A stretch of 36,715 bases of DNA from positions 7,047 through 43,761 of the forward strand of contig MICJ01000066.1 of the NCBI GenBank assembly GCA_001830835.1, read 5' to 3'. Made by a program: the position numbers and the translations under genes. Shown in pieces: positions 26,168-34,991 of the stretch (positions are counted from its first letter, which is position 1; each line of letters opens with the position of its first letter). The notes under the pieces are model-generated. The model was given only the letters and a program-made list of their open reading frames with translations. It had not been told where the DNA came from and searched no databases. Origin of the DNA: Syntrophobacterales bacterium GWC2_56_13. GTDB lineage: Bacteria; Desulfobacterota; Syntrophia; Syntrophales; UBA5619.

Positions 26168-26341
26168 TTACCGGAGTCCCGCCATCGTCCGGAGGATGAG
26201 GATCACCTCGACCAGGCCGATTTCCCCGTCCCCGTCCGCGTCGGCACGCAGGTTGATAGTCCTGCCGGTCATATCCACGCCGCTCAAGGACTGCACCGCC
26301 ACGCTGAGCGAGGAAGAGCAGCGCCTATCGATCGAGAAGAA
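26168..26341 (-). pseudogene. C-terminal scrap with EF-hand/dockerin-like repeat
   Basis: A frame without a start, ending at the stop 26168-26170. It reads DADGDGEIGLVEVILILRTMAGLR, the calcium-binding-like tail found at the C-terminus of many large secreted proteins in Desulfobacterota (compare D-x-N-GDG-x-IGLEE). An in-frame stop lies just upstream, so only the tail remains. It is upstream of the metallopeptidase gene by 28 bp on the same strand. Confidence 0.6.
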
Positions 26342-26441
26342 TTACCCGATGTTCTCGCGGGTGATGACGCACACCGAATTCCTGGAGGCGCTCGCCGGCG
26401 AACAGGTCGCGGCGGGCTCGGGCAGGGGATACAACCAGTAA
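26284..26441 (+). pseudogene. Plus-strand gene remnant, unknown family
   Basis: The end of a plus-strand frame (TLSEEEQRLSIEKNYPMFSRV, then THTEFLEALAGEQVAAG) reads like genuine protein up to the stop at 26441. The N-terminal part of the listed ORF is antisense to the dockerin-like scrap. The join near 26284 suggests a rearrangement in which two gene ends were brought together tail-on. Confidence 0.45.
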
Positions 26442-26536
26442 AGCCCGGGAGAGGGCAAATCCCGGTGTGGCTTAGAAGGCCACCACCAGCTCCTCGGCAG
26501 CTCCAACTCGAGGGTACAAGAAAAAAGTTACAAGAA

Positions 26537-27247
26537 TTAAGAAACTGCGTAACGGGAACGCAAGCCAGCACGCGCAAAGCCGGGAGGGCGCCAGTGAACC
26601 ATAAACTGGGCGCTGAACCAGTTGACGCCCGGCACAGGGCCAAAACTACAGCGCGAACCCGCGCAGAGCGTCCAATTTTTAATGTCCAGATGTCTGTTGG
26701 TTTCCTTAAAAAATTTGAGCTCAAATATCTCCCGCTCTTCCAAGGTAATGCCCGGAATATTTTGCTGTTTCAGATGATTAGCTGAAAGATTTTTCAGTTC
26801 TTCATCGGCTTCCACGCAGTTACGGACACGGATAGCGTATGAACCGTCTTTCGCCGTTCTGTCCGATGTCACAATCTTGTCCAAGTCATCATCCGTGCAT
26901 TTCCAACACGGAAAATTCTTGGCGCAAAGGTCGTAGGCCGATTGTGGAGTGATGCCTTTGGCCATAACGATAACCTGGTTGAATCCGCCCGGGTCATCGG
27001 GGATAATGACGTCCGACAAACCGCAGTCAATGCCAAGGTTCCGATAAAACGCCTCCCAATCGGCGAGCAAAGGCGAATAGTCGACGGCGGGCACAACCAT
27101 CATTCGCTTGTTTTCAATCAACAGCTGCAATCCGTCCAGCGTTTGTTCCGGTTCAAGGATGTTTTTCCGCCAGCAGTTTTCCAGTTCCCATAATCTGTCA
27201 TGGAACTTCTTTACCTGTTCGTCGGCAACAACATATTTTTTCTTCAT
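26537..27247 (-). CDS. Uncharacterised protein with DGR-target-like C-terminus
   Basis: A 236-residue protein of a family I have met as unannotated proteins in metagenome-assembled genomes. N-terminal KFHDRLWELENCWRKNILEPEQ, central FNQVIVMAKGITPQSAYDLC and FPCWK, then SDRTAKDGSYAIRVRNCVEADEELKNLS and HLDIKNWTLC. The last 45 residues (SRCSFGPVPGVNW, then MVHW, then LRSRYAVS) look like the variable face of a C-type-lectin fold. In that stretch most codons end in C or T, as expected if an AAY-rich template had been mutated at adenines. No reverse transcriptase or template repeat is in the window. AGGTATTTGTC-like leader, weak ribosome-binding site (GGGAGG about nine bases upstream). Confidence 0.72.
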   Translation of the reverse strand: MKKKYVVADEQVKKFHDRLWELENCWRKNILEPEQTLDGLQLLIENKRMMVVPAVDYSPLLADWEAFYRNLGIDCGLSDVIIPDDPGGFNQVIVMAKGITPQSAYDLCAKNFPCWKCTDDDLDKIVTSDRTAKDGSYAIRVRNCVEADEELKNLSANHLKQQNIPGITLEEREIFELKFFKETNRHLDIKNWTLCAGSRCSFGPVPGVNWFSAQFMVHWRPPGFARAGLRSRYAVS

Positions 27248-27335
27248 GACAAATACCTCCCTTTCCTAAAAACTTTTTAAAGATCCAACGGGCGCTCTAT
27301 TTGGCGCATAATTGCAACCTAAAAGCTATAATATA

Positions 27336-27365
27336 AGTATGGCACGATAAAGTATTATATGTCAA
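27336..27365 (-). promoter_or_regulatory. Promoter upstream of the DGR-like gene
   Basis: On the minus strand, TTGACA (27365-27360), an 18-bp spacer and CATACT (27341-27336), followed by an AT-rich stretch. It lies about 90 bp upstream of the start codon at 27247 and indicates that the gene has its own transcript. Confidence 0.5.
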
Positions 27366-27394
27366 GATTCACTACATTTGTAGCATGTGTCTGA

Positions 27395-27514
27395 ATGAAA
27401 CGTTTTCTCGACGCGGCGATCGCCCAAGGCATGACCGATACCGACTTTTCGCGTCTCTACGAGCGCTTCGACGAGATCGTCGCGACAGTCGGCAATACCG
27501 AATCGTCAGGTTAA
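27395..27514 (+). pseudogene. Short remnant, possibly the tail of a dehydrogenase
   Basis: A 39-codon frame (MKRFLDAAIAQGMTDTDFSR, then LYERFDEIV) that looks like the C-terminal helix of a 3-hydroxyisobutyrate-dehydrogenase-type enzyme (AAIAxGxGDxDFS). The ATG has no clear ribosome-binding site. Its stop overlaps the end of the convergent gene by 9 bp. Remnant status is inferred from size. Confidence 0.35.
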
Positions 27515-28009
27515 ATCATACTTTTCGGTCACATCCAGTCTGCGGACCAGCCGTTTGTGCTCCTCCGGCGTGATCCACGACACGCGGAGATAATTGGCGA
27601 TGGCCTCATCTTTCAAACCGATTCGGCGGGCCTCCTGTACGGTTACCTGGTAAGCCTCGATTTCTGTCTCCCGATCTACATAAGCCTTGCTCCTGTCGTA
27701 AAGATTCCGTCCCTGCAGGTGCTGTTTGACATGGCACAGCTCGTGAATGATATCCAGATACAGGAATTCGTCCGAGGCTTCACGCAGATGCGTCAGGCCG
27801 ATGGTGATGGAACCGTCGTCGTTATCTACGAACATCTCACTGCGCCGGTCCACCACAAACACCTTGGTGTGCGCCATGACCCCATCGATCTCTTCCGCGT
27901 CGGCAAAGATGGCGGGCAGAATGCCATAGGTTCGGATATCCCAAAATAGTTCCACCAGACGGTACTGTCCGGGTTCAACCCGGCGATGGATGCGAAAAAT
28001 ATTTTTCAT
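27506..28009 (-). CDS. HExxH-motif protein, probable metallopeptidase
   Basis: A 167-residue protein with LDIIHELCHVKQH (residues about 89-101), a clear HExxH zinc motif. DRETEIEAYQVTVQEARRIG, some 20 residues later, has acidic positions suitable for a third ligand. It resembles small zinc-dependent proteins of the ImmA/SprT kind in layout only; no named family is certain. No signal peptide, so it is cytoplasmic. It overlaps the preceding small ORF by 4 bp (ATGA). It belongs to an accessory stretch rich in gene scraps. Confidence 0.75.
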   Translation of the reverse strand: MKNIFRIHRRVEPGQYRLVELFWDIRTYGILPAIFADAEEIDGVMAHTKVFVVDRRSEMFVDNDDGSITIGLTHLREASDEFLYLDIIHELCHVKQHLQGRNLYDRSKAYVDRETEIEAYQVTVQEARRIGLKDEAIANYLRVSWITPEEHKRLVRRLDVTEKYDLT

Positions 28010-28203
28010 CCGGATTGCCTCGCCTCATGGTCGACCCGTTTCAAGCCGGCGTTGGCCATGGCATGTTTGACGTCGTATGGTATTTTCACGGGGGGAAGCA
28101 TAAGCAGAACGGGTTCATATGTCAATAAAATCCCGGCTGCAAAATGGGGGGCGCCGTGCCGATGATCGTGGTTGGGGTGTAGCGGAATGTTCATAAAAAA
28201 CAT
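28006..28203 (-). CDS. Small ORF coupled to the HExxH gene
   Basis: A 65-codon frame whose stop overlaps the HExxH gene start. The end (VKIPYDVKHAMANAGLKRVDHEARQSG) reads like protein; the first half, rich in His and Pro, does not. It may be a genuine small partner with a later start, or the tail of a lost gene. No family recognised. Confidence 0.35.
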   Translation of the reverse strand: MFFMNIPLHPNHDHRHGAPHFAAGILLTYEPVLLMLPPVKIPYDVKHAMANAGLKRVDHEARQSG

Positions 28204-28320
28204 TGCGAAATCGGCATCGGCACGATAAGAATCTTTGCCTCCACGATGGCGTTCGTAGCCAGGGTCGTTGAAAGGCCGATGGCGGCGCTCATGGTTTATC
28301 CTGGAAACAGATCATTCCGT

Positions 28321-28956
28321 TCAGCGTGTCGTGAGGATGCGGGCCTTTTCGACGGCGCTGGTCGCATCGGGGGAATAGCCGTCCGCCCCGATATCCTGGG
28401 CGAACTTCTCCGTCACCGGCGCCCCCCCCACCATCACCTTCACACTGCCCCGCAGCCCCGCTTCCACGAGGGATTCGATGACCTCCCTCATCCGGGGCAT
28501 CGTTGTGGTGAGCAGCGCAGAAAGTCCGACGATATCGGGCTTATGGGTCCTCACCGCCTCGACAAAACGCTCCGGCGCCACATCCACGCCCAGGTCGATC
28601 ACCTGATAGCCCGTTCCCTCGCACAGCATCCCCACGAGGTTCTTGCCGATATCATGGAGGTCCCCCTTGACGGTGCCGAGGACAATCATCCCGGCCGTTC
28701 TCACCCCCGTTTCGATGAGCTTGGGCCTCAGGACCTCCATGGCTGACTGCATGGCCTTGGCGGCTATGAGGACCTCGGGCATGAAGAGCTCATCCCGGCG
28801 GAACTTCTCGCCCACCACATCCATGCCGGCGACCAGGGCATCGCTGAGGATCACTGCCGGTGCAATGCCCTGGGCGAGGGCTTCCCTGGTCAGCTTGGGC
28901 ACATCGATATAATTGCCGTTCTGCAGTTCCTCGGATATTCTCTCTAAAAGCTCCAT
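28321..28956 (-). CDS. Corrinoid (B12-binding) protein of a methyltransferase system
   Basis: A 211-residue MtbC/MtaC-like protein that carries a methyl group on cobalamin between a substrate methyltransferase and a second acceptor. The N-terminal helical cap (LLERISEELQNGNYIDVPKLTREAL) is followed by the B12 domain with GDLHDIGKNLV (lower axial His in DxHxxG), VGLSALLTTTM and MVGGAPV. The ATG at 28956 has AAGGAG eight bases upstream; the ORF track's 76-residue extension is not credible. No cognate MttB/MtgB-type methyltransferase gene is adjacent, so its substrate is unknown. It follows the ABC ATPase genes with a 172-bp gap. Confidence 0.92.
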   Translation of the reverse strand: MELLERISEELQNGNYIDVPKLTREALAQGIAPAVILSDALVAGMDVVGEKFRRDELFMPEVLIAAKAMQSAMEVLRPKLIETGVRTAGMIVLGTVKGDLHDIGKNLVGMLCEGTGYQVIDLGVDVAPERFVEAVRTHKPDIVGLSALLTTTMPRMREVIESLVEAGLRGSVKVMVGGAPVTEKFAQDIGADGYSPDATSAVEKARILTTR

Positions 28957-29128
28957 CGGTTCATCTCCTTTTCTCGATTGCGTATCCCCCATCCTGTCCT
29001 TTCCCCGACCGGAGAGGGGTTTCTCCTGTGCCCCGGGAAGCCCCAGAGGCTTATGGTCCGCAAGCAGGCGTTTCGCCGCAGCGACGGCCTTCTCCTCCAC
29101 CGTCGGCCCCCCGCTTTTTCCCCCGCGG

Positions 29129-30112
29129 CTACTGCCGCCAGTGAGCCGCCAGGGTCGCATCGAGTTTATGACAGGCGGCCTCATGCTCCTTCGCCACCTC
29201 TACGAGCGGCGGTTCCCGCTCGGCGCAGACCGGCCGGGCATACGGGCAGCGTGTGCGGAAGCGGCAGCCGGAGGGGGGGTTGATCGGGCTGGGGACGTCC
29301 CCCGTCAGGATGATCTGCTTGCGCTCCAGCGTCGGATCCGGCACCGGTACGGCGGAAAGGAGGGCCTCCGTATAGGGATGGAGAGGATGAGAGTAGAGTT
29401 CCTCCGTACCGGCGGTTTCCATGATCTTTCCCAGGTACATGACGGCTACCCGGTGGGAGATGTGCCTGATGACGCTCAGGTCATGGGCGATGAACAGATA
29501 AGTGAGGCCGAAACGGGCCTGCAGGTCCTCCAGGAGATTGATCACCTGGGCCTGAATCGACACATCGAGGGCCGACAAGGGTTCGTCGCAGACGATCAGC
29601 TTGGGATTCAGCGCCAGTGCGCGGGCGATGCCGATCCGCTGCCGCTGCCCGCCGCTGAACTCATGGGGATACTTCTGCGCATATCGGGGATCCATCCCCA
29701 CTGTCTCCAGCAGGGCGTTCACGCGGTCCGTCTTCTCCCTGCCCCGGGCGACGCCGTGGATCTGGAGCGCCTCGCCGATGATGTCCCCTACCGTCATCCG
29801 GGGATTCAGGGAGGAATAAGGATCCTGGAAGATGATCTGCATGTCCCGCTTGATCCGGCGCAGTTCCTCTTTCGTAAGCCCCGCCAGATCCACCCCTTCG
29901 AAGAGGACCTCCCCGGCCGTCGGCTCCAGGAGCCCCAAGACCAGCCTGCCTACCGTCGTCTTACCGCAGCCCGATTCTCCGACGAGCCCCAGGATCTCGC
30001 CCCGTCGGATGTGAAAGCTGACGCCGTCCACGGCCTGAACATACCCCCTGATCCGGGAAAAGACTCCGCCCCGGATGGGGAAATATTTCTTCAGGTTTCT
30101 TACGTCCAGCAC
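29129..30112 (-). CDS. Peptide/nickel-type ABC transporter ATP-binding protein (OppF/DppF-like)
   Basis: A 327-residue ATPase of the Opp/Dpp class. Walker [10 protein letters not shown], signature [12 protein letters not shown], Walker [13 protein letters not shown] and the H-loop [11 protein letters not shown] are intact. The C-terminal oligopeptide-binding-associated extension carries the usual Cys cluster ([14 protein letters not shown]). The start is a GTG. It is the second of two ATPases in tandem, 24 bp after the OppD-like gene. No permease or solute-binding protein gene is adjacent, so the transporter is incomplete here and substrate cannot be inferred. Confidence 0.92.
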   Translation of the reverse strand: MLDVRNLKKYFPIRGGVFSRIRGYVQAVDGVSFHIRRGEILGLVGESGCGKTTVGRLVLGLLEPTAGEVLFEGVDLAGLTKEELRRIKRDMQIIFQDPYSSLNPRMTVGDIIGEALQIHGVARGREKTDRVNALLETVGMDPRYAQKYPHEFSGGQRQRIGIARALALNPKLIVCDEPLSALDVSIQAQVINLLEDLQARFGLTYLFIAHDLSVIRHISHRVAVMYLGKIMETAGTEELYSHPLHPYTEALLSAVPVPDPTLERKQIILTGDVPSPINPPSGCRFRTRCPYARPVCAEREPPLVEVAKEHEAACHKLDATLAAHWRQ

Positions 30113-30136
30113 TTTTTACCCCTCTCCTCTGTCCTC

Positions 30137-31135
<999 letters not shown>

Positions 31136-31197
31136 CGTTTCTTCTCCTGTTTTCTTCCCGCTTTACGAAAGCATCAGAATGCTGCGCCTCCTCTTCT

Positions 31198-31314
31198 TCA
31201 AACCAGGTAAAGCACTATATCGCTGACTTTGTGCTCCTCGAAACTCTCCACCAGCTCCAGGATCTCCCGGACCAGCCCGCGTAAAATTGGGTGGTGGATG
31301 TAGACAAGGAGAAT
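31198..31314 (-). pseudogene. Possible remnant between trpB and the ABC genes
   Basis: A frame of 38 codons before the stop at 31198 reads like a helical protein tail (LRGLVREILELVESFEEHKV, then SDIVLYLV) but has no start codon. Family not recognised. The 77-codon ORF listed over it in another frame looks random. It may mark where genes upstream of oppD were lost. Confidence 0.3.
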
Positions 31315-31346
31315 TGAGCATGAACATGGGGAAGATCGAATTTTAG

Positions 31347-31368
31347 GGCCGCCCCGGTTGGGGCGGCC
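31347..31368. terminator. GC-rich hairpin after trpB
   Basis: GGCCGCCCC pairs perfectly with GGGGCGGCC around GGTT, about 85 bp downstream of the trpB stop. The T-run on the minus strand is short (CTAAAATTC), so termination may be weak or Rho-assisted. Confidence 0.6.
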
Positions 31369-31450
31369 TTAAAAGAAGTTATGTGATATGATGCGCCCCT
31401 GTCACCTCCCGCTGGAGAATGGAATGACAAAAACCGGGATTGGGGCACGG

Positions 31451-32812
31451 TTACGGCTTCGGAAAGCCCTCGATCGCCTTCAAGGCCCGCTGGATATCCT
31501 CATCGGGGAGTTCATGGGGAGTCAGTTTTCCGGTGAGGTAGGCGTCGTAGGCCGCCATATCGACCAACCCGTGACCGCTCCAGTTGAAGAGGATCGTCCG
31601 CTCCTTCCCCTCCTCCTTCGCCCGCCGCGCCTCTGCGACGACCGCGGCGATGGCGTGGTTGGTCTCCGGGGCGGGGATAAAGCCCTCGGTCCGCGCCCAC
31701 TTCACGCCCGCCTCGAAGGTTTCGATCTGGTCGTAAGCCTTGGCCTCGATCAATCCCTCCCGGAGGAGGTGGCTCACGATCGGCGCCATCCCGTGGTAAC
31801 GGAGCCCCCCGGCGTGTATCGGCGCGGGCACGAAGTCATGGCCGAGCGTGTACATCGGCAGCAGCGGCGTCTTCATCGCCAGATCGCCGAAGTCGTAGGC
31901 GAAAGGCCCCCTCGTCATCGTGGGGCAGGAGGCCGGTTCGGCAGCGACGATCCGCACCTGCTTCCCATGGATCTTGTCCCGGACGAAGGGGAGTGCGGTA
32001 CCGGCGAAATTGCTCCCGCCGCCGGCGCAGCCAATCACCACGTCGGGATAGACCCCGATCTTTTCGAACTGTTTCTGCGCCTCCAGGCCGATGATCGTCT
32101 GGTGGAGCAGAACATGGTTCAGGACGCTTCCCAGGGAATAACGGGAATTCTCGTGGGAGACCGCATCCTCCACCGCCTCGCTGATCGCGATCCCGAGGCT
32201 CCCCGGAGAGTCGGGATGCGCGGCCAGGACCTGGCGACCCGCCTCGGTCCGGTCGCTGGGGCTCGGGATGCACTCGGCCCCCCAGGTGTTCATCATCATC
32301 CGCCGGTAGGGCTTCTGCTCGTAGCTCACCCGGACCATGAAGACGCGGCACTCCAGACCGAACATCCGGCAGGCCATCGCCAGGGCGCTGCCCCACTGGC
32401 CGGCGCCGGTTTCCGTGGAAAGCCGTTTCACACCGAAGACCTTGTTGTAATAGGCCTGAGCGACGGCGGTGTTCGGCTTGTGGGAGCCGGCAGGGCTCAA
32501 CCCCTCGTTCTTGTAGTAGATCTTCACGGGGGCATCGAGAAGCTTCTCAAAATTCCGTGCCCGGCAGAGGGGACTCGGCCGCCAGATCAGGTACTTCTCG
32601 AGGACCTCGCCGGGGATGTCGATCCACCGCTCCTGGCTTACCTCCTGTTCGATGAGGTTCATCGGGAAGACCGGCGCCAGATCCCCCGGGCCGACCGGTT
32701 TTCCCGTCCCGGGATGGAGCGGGGGGCTCATCGGTTTGGGCAAGTCCGCCTGGATGTTGTACCACTGCCTCGGGATCTCGTGATCCGCCAGAACGACCTT
32801 TGTCTGTTCCAT
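31451..32812 (-). CDS. trpB: Tryptophan synthase beta chain, TrpB2 type
   Basis: A 453-residue PLP enzyme that joins indole and serine to give tryptophan. The PLP Lys is in GSHKPNTA (about residue 110), and the phosphate-binding loop is [11 protein letters not shown]. The length, the long N-terminal extension ([23 protein letters not shown]), and [15 protein letters not shown] are marks of the TrpB2 subfamily rather than the 400-residue TrpB1 that pairs with TrpA. No trpA lies nearby, consistent with a stand-alone, indole-salvaging enzyme. AAGGAGG precedes the ATG. The 5' leader contains a Trp-codon leader peptide and an attenuator (see separate entries). Confidence 0.94.
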   Translation of the reverse strand: MEQTKVVLADHEIPRQWYNIQADLPKPMSPPLHPGTGKPVGPGDLAPVFPMNLIEQEVSQERWIDIPGEVLEKYLIWRPSPLCRARNFEKLLDAPVKIYYKNEGLSPAGSHKPNTAVAQAYYNKVFGVKRLSTETGAGQWGSALAMACRMFGLECRVFMVRVSYEQKPYRRMMMNTWGAECIPSPSDRTEAGRQVLAAHPDSPGSLGIAISEAVEDAVSHENSRYSLGSVLNHVLLHQTIIGLEAQKQFEKIGVYPDVVIGCAGGGSNFAGTALPFVRDKIHGKQVRIVAAEPASCPTMTRGPFAYDFGDLAMKTPLLPMYTLGHDFVPAPIHAGGLRYHGMAPIVSHLLREGLIEAKAYDQIETFEAGVKWARTEGFIPAPETNHAIAAVVAEARRAKEEGKERTILFNWSGHGLVDMAAYDAYLTGKLTPHELPDEDIQRALKAIEGFPKP

Positions 32813-32885
32813 AATCTGCCTCCTTTTTTATGAAAATACATGTCGCCCCGGACTACTCAAAGGGTGACATGACACGTCATGGCTC

Positions 32886-32907
32886 GATCCTTCGACGGGC
32901 TCAGGAC
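32886..32907. repeat. Motif resembling a widespread dispersed repeat
   Basis: Contains CCTTCGACGGGCTCAGGAC. From memory, variants of CCTTCGACAGGCTCAGG are scattered through many bacterial genomes as a short dispersed repeat. It lies in the trpB leader, between the attenuator and the start codon. Only one copy is seen in this window. Confidence 0.4.
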
Positions 32908-32944
32908 AAACACCATGATAACAACCTTACGAAACCTCCAAAAA

Positions 32945-32973
32945 CTAAAAAGCCATGGGAACTTTCCATGGCT
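32945..32973 (-). terminator. Attenuator terminator in the trpB leader
   Basis: On the minus strand AGCCATGG pairs with CCATGGCT around a 7-nt loop and is followed by TTTTT. It lies about 65 bp after the leader-peptide stop and 132 bp before trpB. An alternative pairing of its 5' arm (CATGGAAAGTTCC) with upstream GGAACCCTTCCCATG would prevent its formation. Confidence 0.8.
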
Positions 32974-33038
32974 TCATGTACGGTCGTCCCGAGACATGGG
33001 AAGGGTTCCACCCTGCCCACGGCCCATTTTACGGAGAG

Positions 33039-33107
33039 CTAATGCGGGCAGACTTCTGAGGTCTGCCACCACCAGAACAACGATATCACTTCTGCACCTA
33101 TTTTCAC
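33039..33107 (-). CDS. trpL: trp leader peptide with three tandem Trp codons
   Basis: A 22-codon frame too short for the ORF track. The GTG at 33107 has GGAGAG eight bases upstream; the peptide contains FWWWQTSEVC and ends at TAG 33041-33039. The Trp codons fall at positions 12-14, just before a hairpin (GGCAGAC/GTCTGCC). CTGCCC of that hairpin's 3' arm can instead pair with GGGCAG (33018-33013). Stalling on the Trp codons would favour the second pairing, free downstream sequence and block the terminator at 32945-32973. A possible -35, TTGACA, lies at 33166-33161; the -10 is unclear. Confidence 0.85.
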   Translation of the reverse strand: MKIGAEVISLFWWWQTSEVCPH

Positions 33108-33174
33108 GGTTTCAACTCTCCAAAGACTTTGGAACTCCCCTAACATACCCAAAAAACAGATGTCAAGAATTTAT

Positions 33175-34377
33175 TTACTGGTTCGCCAGGAAGCCGCGGT
33201 GGCGCCGGTACCAGAGGTTTGGAAAAAGCCGGTAGATGAGGCGCGATAACGGACCGATGAACTCATTCGTCCGCCGGTCGAACTGCGTCGCCTGGAGAAT
33301 CTGCTCCCGGATCTCCTCCCGGGACCGCTCTTCGTTGAAGATCTTGTAGGCGCAATGGAAGATCGGGCTGTACATGTTCCGTTTTTCCAGGAACTTGTGG
33401 ACATTGAGGATGGTGTTCGGCCCTTCCGGTTTCCCGTCGATCCGCTGGAGGACCTTAAGATGGGTCTCGATTGAATTCCCGGTGAAGAGTTCGTAGAAGA
33501 AGCGGCCGTAGCGGTGATTCTTGCTCGCATCCGAGGAGAAGGTGACATACATGTCTCCCACTCCGGCCTGACTCTGGAAGGCCTGAAAACTCCCTCCGAG
33601 AAGACGGGAGAGTGACCTCATCTCCACGCCGGAGCGTGAAAAGATAGTCCCCGGGATCGAGTCGCCGAGGTCGAGACAGTCCGTCACCCCCTTGAGGTTG
33701 GCTGCGATGTTCTTCAGGGCGCCGCAGATCTCGATCCCGACGTCATCGAAATTGTAGAATGAGGTCAGCTCCCGCCGGTTGGAACCGATGAACCCGTTCC
33801 GGACGATCCGGCAGACATCCTTAGCGCCCGCCACGGTGAGGCAGACCGGCTTCCCCAGGGCGATATCCATGTCGAAGAACGGCCCCCCGATGGAAACCAC
33901 ATCGAATCGGTCCTTTAGGGTGAAGAAGTTGCTGCGGATGAGCCGGGAGGGGGTGATGAGCAGGCGGTTGATCTCGCTCGCAGTCAGCCCCTTGATCGCC
34001 GAGATAAAGCAGGTATGCGTACTTTTCCTCTCCAGGATCGGCTTCATCTGATTCAGGATCTCCGGAAGCCGGTCCATCGTGACGGAGAGGAAAAGGAAGT
34101 CGTTGTTCTCTACCACCTGCTCCAGGTTGTTCGTGGCATAGACCTTCGGGGAAAGCCTGGGTACCTTGTCGATCCCGCCGAGGCGCCGGGCGAGGTCCTC
34201 GGTCAGGTGTTTCGGGTTGAGGTGCTCCCGGTTGATCGCCTTGCAGACGTCGACGTCATGGTAGTAGACGATCACCCGTTTGTTGTCGCGGCCAAACTTG
34301 TAGGCAAAAGCGGTCCCCAGCCGGCCCGGCCCGATGATGGCTATTCTGCCTGTATCGAAGGAAGATGAAAACAACAT
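33175..34377 (-). CDS. GpsA-like NAD(P)H-dependent glycerol-3-phosphate dehydrogenase
   Basis: A 400-residue dehydrogenase, from the ATG at 34377 rather than the ORF track's 34461. The Rossmann motif is GPGRLGTAFAYKFG (GxGxxG form), and FISAIKGLTASEINRLL corresponds to the usual ATKG segment. GIEICGALKNIAANLKGVTDCLDLG contains the catalytic Lys region (GALKN), and GVGDMYVTFSSDASKNHRYGRFF matches the G-x-GDL-x-T-C-x-S...RN block. The C-terminal 60 residues exceed normal GpsA, which is about 335 residues. It may be a paralogue with another substrate. It begins 4 bp after the stop of the HTH chimera, so the two are co-transcribed. Confidence 0.83.
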   Translation of the reverse strand: MLFSSSFDTGRIAIIGPGRLGTAFAYKFGRDNKRVIVYYHDVDVCKAINREHLNPKHLTEDLARRLGGIDKVPRLSPKVYATNNLEQVVENNDFLFLSVTMDRLPEILNQMKPILERKSTHTCFISAIKGLTASEINRLLITPSRLIRSNFFTLKDRFDVVSIGGPFFDMDIALGKPVCLTVAGAKDVCRIVRNGFIGSNRRELTSFYNFDDVGIEICGALKNIAANLKGVTDCLDLGDSIPGTIFSRSGVEMRSLSRLLGGSFQAFQSQAGVGDMYVTFSSDASKNHRYGRFFYELFTGNSIETHLKVLQRIDGKPEGPNTILNVHKFLEKRNMYSPIFHCAYKIFNEERSREEIREQILQATQFDRRTNEFIGPLSRLIYRLFPNLWYRRHRGFLANQ

Positions 34378-34381
34378 AGGA

Positions 34382-34681
34382 TCAGTCTTGCATGACCTCC
34401 CGGGCAATAACGATCCGCTGGACCTCGGAGGTCCCCTCGTAGATCGAGGTGACCCGGGCATCCTCCTCCGTCTCCAGTTCGTCCATGTTCAGCTTCAGGA
34501 CGCGGCTGAGCTGGAGGACGAGCGACACAGGCGGTACGGTACGGTCCTCCTCCACCCCCTTGAGAACCTCCGGCAGGTACCCCGTCTCCAGGGCGAGGTC
34601 CTCGACGCTCATTCCCATCTTCTCCCGGCCGGCCTTCATCCGCAGGCCGAGGGTTATCTTCTTAATTTTCTTTCGAGCCAT
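34382..34681 (-). CDS. Chimera: XRE-type HTH joined to an acyl-CoA dehydrogenase tail
   Basis: A 99-residue product from the ATG at 34681, with GGAGG upstream. Residues 1-73 are an XRE-like HTH (LGLRMKAGREKMGMSVEDLALETGY and VPPVSLVLQLSRVLKLNMDELE), as in HTH-cupin regulators. Residues 75-99 (ARVTSIYEGTSEVQRIVIA, then REVMQD) are the C-terminal signature of acyl-CoA dehydrogenases (IYEGTSEIQR). The cupin domain and over 300 residues of dehydrogenase are missing. An in-frame deletion between neighbouring genes, or a misassembly, would explain this. As a protein it may still bind DNA; the tail cannot be enzymatic. Confidence 0.82.
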   Translation of the reverse strand: MARKKIKKITLGLRMKAGREKMGMSVEDLALETGYLPEVLKGVEEDRTVPPVSLVLQLSRVLKLNMDELETEEDARVTSIYEGTSEVQRIVIAREVMQD

Positions 34682-34991
34682 CAGACACCTCCTCAATCTC
34701 AGCAGCATTGATCACCACAGGCCGATGCCGGCTGTAGAACCGCCGGGACGGGAAGAGGCACAATCCACTCCCTGCATTCCCTGCGAAATAAGGACTTTCA
34801 CAGGTAACGGTGAACAACCTATACCAAGCGTGCATTTTTGTAAAGCCCCTTGGACAGAACGGGGGGCCGCATCAACAAGAGGTACGAATAATACTATTTC
34901 CCAGTCGGCGCAGCGGGTTTCCCCGCCTTCAGGATCGGCCGCGCCCCATCTTTTCTCGATTCCGCACTCATCCCGGGCAGCAACACTATCC
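34682..34991. other. Intergenic stretch, no gene seen
   Basis: About 310 bp between two minus-strand genes. The listed plus-strand ORF crossing it is a shadow. No clear terminator, repeat or promoter was identified. Confidence 0.4.

Noticed and set aside
32940-33000. Group II intron domain V-like segment (AGCC...GTACGGT)
   Set aside because: The order of pairing does not give a domain V fold; the palindrome is a terminator on the other strand, and no intron-encoded protein is present.
32975-33020. T-box-like sequence (AGGGTGGAACC on the minus strand) in the trpB leader
   Set aside because: It resembles the T-box core, but no stem I with a specifier loop was found, and the same leader has a far better explanation in the Trp-codon leader peptide.
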